A stretch of 30,772 nucleotides of DNA from an uncultured Lachnospiraceae bacterium (GTDB lineage Bacteria > Bacillota > Clostridia > Lachnospirales > Lachnospiraceae), in assembly GCA_905203555.1 (NCBI GenBank), contig CAJKWK010000031.1, positions 1 to 30,772 on the forward strand, given 5' to 3'. Below are positions 17,201 through 24,086 of the stretch, in pieces. The notes beneath the pieces were generated by a model. The model was not told where the DNA came from. It did not search any database and saw nothing but the letters and a program-made list of their open reading frames with translations. Both the position numbers and the translations under genes were made by a program. The stretch's first letter is position 1. Every line of letters begins with the position of its first letter.

Positions 17201-18762
17201 TGATCTATGATTTGAAAAGTGCAAATAAATATGCACAGATTTCTGTAAAACTGGTATCGGAAGCCGGCGTTGGAACCGTTGCGGCCGGCGTTGCAAAGGC
17301 AGGGGCGCAGACGATCCTGATCTCTGGATATGACGGAGGAACCGGAGCGGCTCCGGAAAGTTCCATTCATAATGCAGGACTTCCCTGGGAACTGGGGCTG
17401 GCAGAAACACACCAGACGTTGATTCAAAATGGTCTGAGAAACTGTGTCCGGATTGAGACAGATGGCAAGCTGATGAGTGGACGGGATGTAGCCATTGCCG
17501 CCTTACTGGGAGCAGAGGAATTTGGCTTTGCCACAGCTCCGCTTGTAACCATGGGATGTGTGATGATGCGGGTCTGCAATCAGGATACCTGTCCGGTAGG
17601 CGTGGCAACACAGAATCCAGAGCTGCGCAAACGATTCAAAGGAAAACCGGAATACGTAGAGAATTTCATGCGCTTTATTGCTGAGGAATTGCGGGAATAC
17701 ATGGCGAAACTGGGAGTACGAACGGTGGATGAGATGGTAGGAAAAAGCAGTCTTCTCAAGCAAAAAACACAGGCATTTTCGAAGATGGCACAGAAGATGG
17801 ATCTGAGTCGGATTCTATACAATCCATTTGTGGACTGTAAAGAAAGCGTGACCTTCCGTCCGGAAAAACGATATGATTTTCAATTGGACAAGACGCTGGA
17901 TGAAAAGGTGCTGTTGAAGAAATTGGGTACAGCGGTCAAAGCAGGAAAACCGGCGGAACTGAAGGTGAAAGTCAGCAATACAGACCGGTCATTCGGAACG
18001 ATTCTTGGGGCTGAGATTACGAGAAACCACAAAAACGGACTGCCGGAAGATACCATTACGGTTCAGTGTGAAGGTGCAGGCGGGCAGAGCTTTGGAGCCT
18101 TTATCCCGAGTGGGCTGACGCTGTGTCTTTGTGGAGACACCAATGATTATTTTGGAAAAGGATTATCGGGAGGAACACTGGTCGTTTATCCGCCGAAGAA
18201 TCGTGGATATCGTGCAGAAGAGAATATCATTGCCGGAAATGTAGCACTTTACGGGGCAACCAGTGGAAAAGCGTTTATCAATGGAATTGCAGGGGAACGG
18301 TTTGCAGTTCGAAACTCCGGAGCCTATGCTGTCGTAGAAGGTGTGGGTGAACATGGCTGTGAGTATATGACCGGAGGAAGAGTCGTTGTACTTGGCCGTA
18401 CAGGCAAAAATTTTGCGGCAGGTATGAGTGGAGGAATTGCTTACGTTCTGGACGAGGACAGCCATCTGTACCGGAATCTGAATAAGGCAATGATCTCGAT
18501 TGAGCGTGTGGAAAATAAATATGATATTCAAGAGCTGAAACAGATGATACAGGAACATCTGGAAACGACCGGTTCGGCGCGTGCGGAGGAAGTGCTGACA
18601 CATTTTGATGAGTATCTTCCAAAGTTTAAAAAGATTATTCCGTATGATTATAAGAAGATGATTGCGTTGTCAGCGAAACTGGAAGAAAAGGGAATGAGTA
18701 CAGAACAGGCGCAGATGGAAGCTTTTTATGAGAGTTTTCAAATGAAAGAAAGAGAGGTGTAG
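14209..18762 (+). CDS. gltB: glutamate synthase large subunit (GOGAT alpha)
   Basis: Transfers the amide of glutamine to 2-oxoglutarate, giving two glutamates; with GS it forms the GS-GOGAT ammonium assimilation cycle. The 1517-residue protein is full length: class II glutaminase with nucleophile C20 (DNCGIG) after a 19-residue propeptide, a central domain, the FMN-binding synthase barrel with the 3Fe-4S ligands C1117, C1123 and C1128 (CNQDTCPVG), and the C-terminal GXGXG beta-helix domain (GGTLVVYP, GNVALYGAT, GVGEHGCEYMTGG). ATG 14209 lies eight bases after AAAGGAG and overlaps pyrG by 14 bases, indicating translational coupling. gltD follows after four bases. The large subunit pairs with GltD, making this the bacterial NADPH-type enzyme. 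Confidence 0.97.
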   Translation: MRADRKDGGLYCPQLEHDNCGIGAIINRNGVKSHSTVENALKIVENLEHRAGKDAEGKTGDGVGILLQISHTFFSKVCSELGIDLGEERDYGIAQLFFPQEELKRNQAKKMFEIIVEKEGMELLGFRQVPICPEVLGQKAKEKMPYIMQAFIKRPKQVEKGLEFDRKLYIARRVFEQSNENTYVVSMSSRTIVYKGMFLVGQLRTFFLDLQDTAYESAIAMVHSRFSTNTNPSWERAHPNRLIVHNGEINTIRGNADKMLAREETMESGHLKGELHKVLPVVDTRGSDSAMLDNTLEFLVMSGMELPLAVMITIPEPWSNNQTLSQDERDFYQYYATMMEPWDGPAAIVFSDGDKAGAVLDRNGLRPSRYYVMKNGDVILSSEVGVLAVPEEEIVLKERLHPGKMLLIDTVEGKILQDEELKAIYTTKQPYGEWLDSHLVELKDLKIPNIRVQEYTETERKQLQKAFGYTYEEYKNSIRSMALNGGESIAAMGVDTPLAVLSEKPHPLFDYFKQLFAQVTNPPIDAIREEIVTSTTVYAGKKGNLLEECEENCQVLKINNPILTNTDMLKIKHMKKEGFQVAVVPITYYKSTELSRAIERVYVEVDKAYKDGANIVVLSDRGVDENHVPIPSLLAVAAVHQHLVATKKQTSIALILESGEPREVHHFATLLGYGACAVNPYLAQDTIKELIEEHLLEKDYYAAVEDYNNAVLHGIVKIASKMGISTIQSYQGAKIFEAIGIAPDVIDRYFAGTVSRVGGITMEDISRQVDSLHSKAFDPLGLETDLTLDSLGKHKRRSGGEEHRYDPQTIHLLQQAAWTGNYALFKEYTKRVDQEQSGYLRSLMDFCYAEEPLPLDEVESVEEIVKRFKTGAMSYGSISQEAHETLALAMNHLHGKSNTGEGGESEERLDSAGTGADRCSAIKQVASGRFGVTSRYLVSAQEIQIKMAQGAKPGEGGHLPAKKVYPWIAKTRHSTPGVSLISPPPHHDIYSIEDLAQLIYDLKSANKYAQISVKLVSEAGVGTVAAGVAKAGAQTILISGYDGGTGAAPESSIHNAGLPWELGLAETHQTLIQNGLRNCVRIETDGKLMSGRDVAIAALLGAEEFGFATAPLVTMGCVMMRVCNQDTCPVGVATQNPELRKRFKGKPEYVENFMRFIAEELREYMAKLGVRTVDEMVGKSSLLKQKTQAFSKMAQKMDLSRILYNPFVDCKESVTFRPEKRYDFQLDKTLDEKVLLKKLGTAVKAGKPAELKVKVSNTDRSFGTILGAEITRNHKNGLPEDTITVQCEGAGGQSFGAFIPSGLTLCLCGDTNDYFGKGLSGGTLVVYPPKNRGYRAEENIIAGNVALYGATSGKAFINGIAGERFAVRNSGAYAVVEGVGEHGCEYMTGGRVVVLGRTGKNFAAGMSGGIAYVLDEDSHLYRNLNKAMISIERVENKYDIQELKQMIQEHLETTGSARAEEVLTHFDEYLPKFKKIIPYDYKKMIALSAKLEEKGMSTEQAQMEAFYESFQMKEREV

Positions 18763-18766
18763 TCAG

Positions 18767-20248
18767 ATGGGAAAAGCAACCGGTTTTTTAGAATTTGAAA
18801 GAAAATATGCACAGGCAGAAACTCCGTTGGAGCGCATCAAACATTTTCGGGAATTTCATACACCGCTTTCTGTGGAGGAACAGCAAAAGCAGGGCGGACG
18901 TTGTATGGATTGCGGAGTTCCGTTTTGCCAGAATGGAGAGTTGATTGCAGGAATGGTATCCGGCTGCCCACTGCATAATCTGGTGCCGGAAACCAACGAT
19001 CTGGTCTGGTCCGGCAATTGGAAACAGGCATACGAACGATTGAGTAAAACCCATTGTTTTCCAGAATTTACAAGCAGGGTTTGTCCGGCGCTTTGCGAGG
19101 CGGCGTGTACCTGCAATCTGGATGGAGAAGCTGTGGCAACCAAAGAAAATGAACATGCAATTATTGAATATGCTTTTGCACATGGCTGGGTAAAACCGGA
19201 ACCACCGAAGGTGCGCACCGGAAAAAAGGTGGCGATTGTCGGAAGCGGACCGGCAGGGATGGCGGCAGCACAGAAATTAAACCATCGGGGCCATGAGGTG
19301 ACAGTGTTTGAGAGAAGGGATCGAATCGGTGGACTGCTCCGTTATGGAATTCCGAATATGAAGCTGGATAAAGCGGTTTTAGACCGGCGAATTGCATTGA
19401 TGGAAGAAGAGGGAATCCATTTTGAGACAGGGGTCGATGTGGGAAAAGATCTTTCTGCGAAGGAATTGAAAAAGGAATATGATCGTGTAATCCTTGCGTG
19501 TGGGGCATCCAATCCCAGAGATATCAATGTACCGGGACGGGAGTGCGGAAACATTTATTTTGCTGTGGAATTTTTGACTTCGGTGACCAAGAGTCTGCTG
19601 GATTCAGAGTTAAAAGATCAAACTTATATTCCGGCAAAAGGAAAGCATGTACTGGTTATCGGCGGAGGCGATACAGGAAATGACTGCGTTGGAACTGCCA
19701 TTCGTCTGGGCGCAAAGTCGGTCACGCAGTTAGAAATGATGCCGGAGCCGCCGAAAGAGCGGGCTGTTTCGAATCCATGGCCACAATGGCCCAGAGTACT
19801 GAAGACGGATTATGGGCAGGAAGAGGCGATTGCAGTATTTGGAAAAGATCCCCGTATGTATCAGACAACGGTAAAAGAATTCAAAAAAGATAAAAAGGGA
19901 AATGTTAAAAAGGCGGTTCTTATACAGTTGAAGCAGGTGCGTGATGAGAAAACAGGGGCACTTCGAATGATTCCAATCGAAGGAAGTGAACAGACGATAG
20001 ATGTGGAGCTGGTTCTGATTGCAGCAGGCTTTTTGGGGAGTGAGCGTTATGTAACAGATGCTTTTCAGGTAGAACGGACACCGCGTACAAATGTAGCATC
20101 TGTAAAAGGCGGTTATGAGACCAGTGCACCGGGGGTGTTTACGGCAGGAGATATGCATCGAGGACAGTCGCTGGTTGTATGGGCAATACAGGAAGGCTGT
20201 CAAGTGGCAAAAGCAGTGGATGAATCACTGATGGGATATACGAATTGA
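18767..20248 (+). CDS. gltD: glutamate synthase small subunit (GOGAT beta, NADPH-dependent)
   Basis: Supplies electrons from NAD(P)H through FAD and Fe-S clusters to GltB. The 493-residue protein has an N-terminal ferredoxin-like domain with cysteines C46, C49, C54, C67 and C106, C110, C114, C116, an FAD-binding motif VGSGPAG (158-164), and the NAD(P)H motif GGGDTGNDC (about 298-306). It begins four bases after gltB with GAGAGGTG as ribosome binding site, so the two subunits are made together. It is the last gene of the carA operon; I found no dedicated terminator behind it, and the leader terminator of glnA (20342-20390) would also stop readthrough from here. Confidence 0.96.
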   Translation: MGKATGFLEFERKYAQAETPLERIKHFREFHTPLSVEEQQKQGGRCMDCGVPFCQNGELIAGMVSGCPLHNLVPETNDLVWSGNWKQAYERLSKTHCFPEFTSRVCPALCEAACTCNLDGEAVATKENEHAIIEYAFAHGWVKPEPPKVRTGKKVAIVGSGPAGMAAAQKLNHRGHEVTVFERRDRIGGLLRYGIPNMKLDKAVLDRRIALMEEEGIHFETGVDVGKDLSAKELKKEYDRVILACGASNPRDINVPGRECGNIYFAVEFLTSVTKSLLDSELKDQTYIPAKGKHVLVIGGGDTGNDCVGTAIRLGAKSVTQLEMMPEPPKERAVSNPWPQWPRVLKTDYGQEEAIAVFGKDPRMYQTTVKEFKKDKKGNVKKAVLIQLKQVRDEKTGALRMIPIEGSEQTIDVELVLIAAGFLGSERYVTDAFQVERTPRTNVASVKGGYETSAPGVFTAGDMHRGQSLVVWAIQEGCQVAKAVDESLMGYTN

Positions 20249-20295
20249 GGCAAAAGCAGTGGAGTGCAGCAGTAAACAAATGCAGTAAAAAATGC

Positions 20296-20324
20296 TTGAC
20301 AAGGAAGAATCAGATTGCTATAAT
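20296..20324 (+). promoter_or_regulatory. consensus promoter of the glnA operon
   Basis: TTGACA (20296-20301) and TATAAT (20319-20324) with a 17-base spacer: a perfect consensus promoter, with transcription starting near 20331. Such a strong promoter immediately followed by a terminator implies that expression is set by attenuation rather than initiation. Confidence 0.9.
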
Positions 20325-20335
20325 TTGGAGCATAA

Positions 20336-20353
20336 AAAGGCAAGGGCGTCTTT
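20336..20353 (+). promoter_or_regulatory. hexaloop hairpin, candidate ANTAR target, glnA leader
   Basis: Stem AAAGGC/GTCTTT (one G-U pair) encloses the six-base loop AAGGGC (A at 1, G at 4). It sits at the very 5' end of the predicted transcript. Its loop and 3' arm are the 5' arm of the following terminator, so it would act as an antiterminator when stabilised. The ANTAR protein encoded in the same operon is the obvious candidate ligand. Confidence 0.65.
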
Positions 20354-20390
20354 GTTCAGAGGGATACTCTGGATAAAGGTGTCCTTTTTT
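20342..20390 (+). terminator. leader terminator (attenuator) of the glnA operon
   Basis: A continuous 20-base-pair stem with several G-U pairs: 20342-20361 pairs with 20367-20386, closed by the five-base loop GGATA and followed by six T residues (20385-20390). It lies ~70 bases before the glnA start codon and must be bypassed to express glnA and everything downstream. Confidence 0.85.
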
Positions 20391-20461
20391 CTATGAAAAA
20401 CACTGTGTTACATTAAAGTGTGAAATCGCCGTTTGAAAAGTGGCAGATAAGGAGAGCGGAT

Positions 20462-21787
20462 ATGGAAAATTATAGTAAATCAGAAATTTTACAGATAGTT
20501 GATGAGGAAGATGTAGAATTTATCCGTCTGCAGTTTACGGATATGTTCGGTGTGTTAAAAAATATAGCGGTACCGTCAAGTCAGCTTATGAAGGTGATGG
20601 AGAATCGCTGTACAGTAGAGATGGCAGCCTTGAATGGATTTGATCCAAAGATGGATGGGGAATTTTATCTAAAACCCGATTTATCGACATTTACGATACT
20701 GCCCTGGCGGCCGCAGCAGGGAAAGGTTGCACGGTTTATCTGTGATGTCTATTCAGAGGATGGAACAGAAACGATGTTAAGCCCGCGGTATATATTGAAA
20801 AGGGCTGTAGAGGAAGCGGAAGGTCTGGGGTACACACTTCAGGTGAATCCAGAGTGCGAATTTTTCCTGTTTCATACAGATGATAATGGGAATCCTACAA
20901 CAGTAACACATGAGCAGGCAGGCTATCTGGATACATCTCCGGTTGATCTGGGAGAAAATACACGGCGTGATGTGGTATTGACGATGGAAGAGATGGGATA
21001 TGAGATTACATCATCTCACCATGAAATTGCTCCCGCACAGCACGAGATTGATTTTCCTTTTGAAACAGCAATGGAAACGGCGGATAAAGTGATGACATTT
21101 AAGATGGCAGTCCGTACGATTGCAAAAAGATATGGATTGCATGCGACATTTATGCCGAAACCAAGAGTGGAAATGAATGGTTCTGGAATGCATTTGAATA
21201 TGCGTTTGATAAAAGAGGGGAAGAATGTGCTCGGAGACGAAAATGGCAATCTGAGCCGGGAGGGAGAAGCCTTTCTGGCGGGAATTCTGGAACATATTGC
21301 TGGGATGACGGCAGTGTTTAATCCAATCGTGAATTCTTATAAACGTCTGGTCCCGGGGTTTGAAGCACCGTCAGAAATCACCTGGACAACAAAACAGCGG
21401 ACAGCATTGATTCATATCCGGAAACGTCTTGGTGAAGGTCTGAGTCTGGAACTTCGGAGTCCGGATTCTACAGCCAATCCATATCTTGTGTTTGCGCTTT
21501 GCCTGAAAGCAGGCTTATATGGAATTCGGCATCAGCTGCAGGCGCCGCCTGAACTGACAGAAGACATTCGTCGGCTGACCTGTGAGGAAAAGTTGGAAAA
21601 AGGAATTGCTTCATTGCCGGAAAATCTGGGAGAAGCCTTGAAAGCAATGGCGCAGGATACCCTTGTGGAAGAAACTTTGGGAGCTGAGTATGCGGACGTA
21701 TTCCAGAAAGTAAAGAGAAAAGAATGGAAAAGTTATCTGGAGCAGGTTTCAGAGTGGGAATTGAGTCGGTATTTGTATCGGATTTAG
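20462..21787 (+). CDS. glnA: glutamine synthetase type I-like (GlnA), divergent ammonium-site loop
   Basis: A 441-residue GSI-alpha-size enzyme, lacking the adenylylation region of the longer GSI-beta enzymes. Recognisable GS parts include NPECEFFLF (129-137, metal-binding glutamates), the PVDLGENTRRD stretch (160-170), HHEIAPAQHEIDF (186-198), NGSGMH (239-244) and the flap RLVPGFEAP (295-303). It is unusual in the loop that normally reads C-MFDGSSIEGF: here residues 50-60 read CTVEMAALNGF, so the Asp50 equivalent (ammonium site in E. coli) is E53 and the neighbouring serines are alanines; the arginine used for glutamine feedback in B. subtilis (Arg62) is P62; and NRSxxIRIP is QRTALIHIR. It may still be a glutamine synthetase, or a gamma-glutamyl ligase for another amine. 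I take ATG 20462 after AAGGAG; an in-frame GTG at 20420 lacks a binding site. First gene of its operon. Confidence 0.85.
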   Translation: MENYSKSEILQIVDEEDVEFIRLQFTDMFGVLKNIAVPSSQLMKVMENRCTVEMAALNGFDPKMDGEFYLKPDLSTFTILPWRPQQGKVARFICDVYSEDGTETMLSPRYILKRAVEEAEGLGYTLQVNPECEFFLFHTDDNGNPTTVTHEQAGYLDTSPVDLGENTRRDVVLTMEEMGYEITSSHHEIAPAQHEIDFPFETAMETADKVMTFKMAVRTIAKRYGLHATFMPKPRVEMNGSGMHLNMRLIKEGKNVLGDENGNLSREGEAFLAGILEHIAGMTAVFNPIVNSYKRLVPGFEAPSEITWTTKQRTALIHIRKRLGEGLSLELRSPDSTANPYLVFALCLKAGLYGIRHQLQAPPELTEDIRRLTCEEKLEKGIASLPENLGEALKAMAQDTLVEETLGAEYADVFQKVKRKEWKSYLEQVSEWELSRYLYRI

Positions 21788-21835
21788 AGGAAAATATCAT
21801 AGACAATTGTGAGATAGAAAAAACGGAGGGCAAAA

Positions 21836-22384
21836 ATGAGTGTGATTGTTGTGGCACTGCCGAAATTGGAGGATGCAAAGAAGATCCGGAAAATCCTGAA
21901 TCAGCATGGATTTTCAGGTGTATTTGTGCACACTCTGGGAACGGCTGTATTACAGGAAGTCAACTGTCACAGTCGGGGGATTGTGATTTGCAGTTATCGC
22001 CTTCCGGATATGTATTACAGGGAATTGGCAGAATGTCTGCCAGAGCAGTTTGAACTGGTACTGCTGGGTTCACCGAGTACGGTCACCGGAACCGAAGCAG
22101 GAGTTCTGGCGTTGACCACTCCCATTAAAGTATATGATCTGGTGAATACAGTGGAAATGGTGTTTCGAAGCTGGACACGGAGTAAAAAGAAGAAACGTCC
22201 GGTTTTAAAACGTACAGAACGGGAAGAAAATTATATCCGCAATGCCAAGATGCTTCTGATGGAGAGGAATCATCTGTCAGAGCAGGATGCTTACAGATAT
22301 ATACAGAAAACAAGTATGGACAACGGAACTAATATGGTAGAAACCGCGCAGATGATATTGACCTTACTATTTGAAGAGGGGTAA
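21836..22384 (+). CDS. ANTAR-domain RNA-binding antiterminator with degenerate receiver
   Basis: A 182-residue response-regulator-like protein: a receiver-type domain (about 1-112), a basic linker (RSKKKKRPVLKR, 115-126), and a C-terminal ANTAR domain (about 128-180) with the expected AKMLLMERNHLSEQDAYRYI helix pair and a final hydrophobic helix. ANTAR proteins bind RNA hairpins with six-base loops (A at 1, G at 4) and prevent termination; known examples are AmiR, NasR and EutV. The receiver looks inactive for phosphorylation: the Asp normally before xRxPD is S53 (ICSYRLPDM) and the acidic pair after strand 1 is absent (VVALPKLED), although K98 is retained. Control is thus probably by a binding partner or ligand. 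It lies 48 bases after glnA (GGAGG upstream of ATG) and 24 bases before aspS. Matching hairpins precede glnA, glnN and carA. No sensor kinase gene is nearby. Confidence 0.9.
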   Translation: MSVIVVALPKLEDAKKIRKILNQHGFSGVFVHTLGTAVLQEVNCHSRGIVICSYRLPDMYYRELAECLPEQFELVLLGSPSTVTGTEAGVLALTTPIKVYDLVNTVEMVFRSWTRSKKKKRPVLKRTEREENYIRNAKMLLMERNHLSEQDAYRYIQKTSMDNGTNMVETAQMILTLLFEEG

Positions 22385-22408
22385 ACGTTAGAAAGGCAGG
22401 AGATAGAA

Positions 22409-23737
22409 ATGCAATACGTAGAAGGAATACAACTGAACACAGAAACCAGGCTGGCAGATTTTCTGGCAGCGGAGGCAGGCGTAGAACTGACGATTGTGGG
22501 TGCGGTTCACAGTGTAAGGAATATGGGAGAAATCGGATTTGTAATATTAAGAAGGCGAGAAGGTCTTTTGCAGACAGTCTGGGAAGAAGGAGTTACCCAA
22601 AAGGCACTTTCTGAAATTCGGGAGGGAGATACCGTTCGTGTCAGCGGTATTGTCCGGAATGAGGAGAGAGCGCCTCATGGAAAAGAACTGCATCTGATTC
22701 AGGTGACACATCTTTCCCATGTTTCAGGACCACTTCCGCTGCCGGTTGATAAATGGAAATTGAATACGTCTCTTGAGGCAAAACTGGAGCGCCGTTCGCT
22801 CTCCCTGAGAAATATTTGGGAACGTGCGCCGTTTCGAATACAGGAAGGACTGGCAAGAGCTTTTCGCGAGTATTTATATGAGCAAGGTTTTACAGAAATT
22901 CATACACCGAAGATTGGAGCCCGGAGCGCAGAAGGCGGAGCCAATCTGTTTAAACTTAGTTATTTTCATTCTCCTGCAGTATTACAGCAAAGTCCTCAGT
23001 TATATAAGCAAATGATGGTGGGAGTGTTTGACCGGGTATTTGAAACGGGCCCTGTATTTCGTGCAGAAAAGCACAATACAAAAAGACATTTGAATGAGTA
23101 TACCAGTTTGGATCTTGAGATGGGGTATATTCAGAGCTTTTTGGAAATCTGTCAGATGGAGACCGGCTATTTGCAGTATGCAATGGCCCTGCTGGAGAAA
23201 CAATACAAAGCAGAGCTTGGAATTCGCAAAATGACATTGCCGGATGTATCTAAGATTCCTTATGTCCGTTTTGATGAAGCAAAGCAGCTTGCGGCAGAAA
23301 AATATAAGCGGAAAATCAGAAATCCGTATGATTTGGAGCCGGAAGAGGAAGAATTGATTGGAAAATATTTTCAAGAAGAGTACCAGTCAGATTTTGTCTT
23401 TGTTACACATTATCCTTCGAAGAAAAGACCTTTTTATGCGATGGATGACCCGGAAGATGAAAGATATACGTTGAGTTTTGATTTGCTGTACAAAGGGATG
23501 GAAGTTACCACCGGAGGACAAAGGATTCACGATCCGCAGATGTTGCTGGATAAGATGAAAAAACGAGGGATGACAGAGGAAGGGATGGGGCAGTATCTAG
23601 ATACCTTCCGATATGGGATGCCTCCTCATGGCGGACTGGGGATCGGCTTGGAGCGTCTGACGATGCAGTTGACCGGGGAAGAAAATGTAAGAGCAGCCTG
23701 TCTGTTCCCAAGAGATATGAGCAGGTTGGAGCCATAG
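22409..23737 (+). CDS. aspS: aspartyl-tRNA synthetase, short archaeal/eukaryotic type, probably non-discriminating
   Basis: A 442-residue class IIb synthetase with an N-terminal OB-fold anticodon-binding domain (about 1-110) and a catalytic domain without the ~100-residue GAD insertion of ordinary bacterial AspRS. Motif 2 is visible as FETGPVFRAE and motif 3 as GGLGIGLERL. This is the archaeal-type AspRS2. In such enzymes a histidine and a proline at two anticodon-contact positions mark relaxed recognition of tRNA-Asn (from memory of the Deinococcus AspRS2 work); H34 and P89 here fit. A non-discriminating enzyme would form Asp-tRNA-Asn for conversion by GatCAB, whose three genes follow directly. 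ATG 22409 has AGGAG at good distance. No T-box leader precedes it; it depends on the glnA promoter. The type is clear; non-discrimination is inferred. Confidence 0.93.
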   Translation: MQYVEGIQLNTETRLADFLAAEAGVELTIVGAVHSVRNMGEIGFVILRRREGLLQTVWEEGVTQKALSEIREGDTVRVSGIVRNEERAPHGKELHLIQVTHLSHVSGPLPLPVDKWKLNTSLEAKLERRSLSLRNIWERAPFRIQEGLARAFREYLYEQGFTEIHTPKIGARSAEGGANLFKLSYFHSPAVLQQSPQLYKQMMVGVFDRVFETGPVFRAEKHNTKRHLNEYTSLDLEMGYIQSFLEICQMETGYLQYAMALLEKQYKAELGIRKMTLPDVSKIPYVRFDEAKQLAAEKYKRKIRNPYDLEPEEEELIGKYFQEEYQSDFVFVTHYPSKKRPFYAMDDPEDERYTLSFDLLYKGMEVTTGGQRIHDPQMLLDKMKKRGMTEEGMGQYLDTFRYGMPPHGGLGIGLERLTMQLTGEENVRAACLFPRDMSRLEP

Positions 23738-23774
23738 TCGGAAAAATAGAATCAAAAAGAAACGGGGATTGAAG

Positions 23775-24065
23775 ATGGGCAAAAGAATAGAAAAAGAGAC
23801 GATGGAGAATGTGGAAATCCTGGCAAAATTAGCATTGTCGGATGAAGAACGGGAAAAAGCCATGAAAGAAATGGAAAAAATGCTGCACTATGTAGAGAAA
23901 CTGAAGGAACTGGATACGGCGCAGACGGAACCGATGGTGCATATTTTGCCGGAGGTCAACGTATTTCGAGAAGACCGGATTACTAATGGAGACATGAGGG
24001 ACGAACTGCTGGCCAATGCACCTCGACAAAAAGAGGGACAGTATCTGGTCCCTAAGACGGTGTAA
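23775..24065 (+). CDS. gatC: Asp-tRNA(Asn)/Glu-tRNA(Gln) amidotransferase subunit C
   Basis: Small belt subunit that wraps around GatA and GatB and stabilises the complex. The 96-residue protein has the usual layout: an N-terminal helix with a conserved LAKLALSDEE stretch, a second helix, and an extended C-terminal part ending in the family motif (ANAPRQKEGQYLVPKTV region, with LANAP and VP). I chose ATG 23775; an in-frame TTG at 23769 is possible. It is 37 bases after aspS and 21 before gatA. Confidence 0.93.
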   Translation: MGKRIEKETMENVEILAKLALSDEEREKAMKEMEKMLHYVEKLKELDTAQTEPMVHILPEVNVFREDRITNGDMRDELLANAPRQKEGQYLVPKTV

Positions 24066-24086
24066 TTGCAGGAGGACAAGATAAGG

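Noticed and set aside
20391..20461. Small ATG frame (MKNTVLH) and ACACT/AGTGT hairpin between the glnA terminator and glnA
   Set aside because: No ribosome binding site for the frame, and the stem is only five base pairs with a long loop; likely chance.
20420..20461. GTG start adding 14 residues to GlnA
   Set aside because: No ribosome binding site, and family members start at the MENY-like position that follows AAGGAG.
22385..22408. T-box leader for aspS
   Set aside because: Only 24 bases separate it from the ANTAR gene; there is no room for a specifier stem or a terminator.
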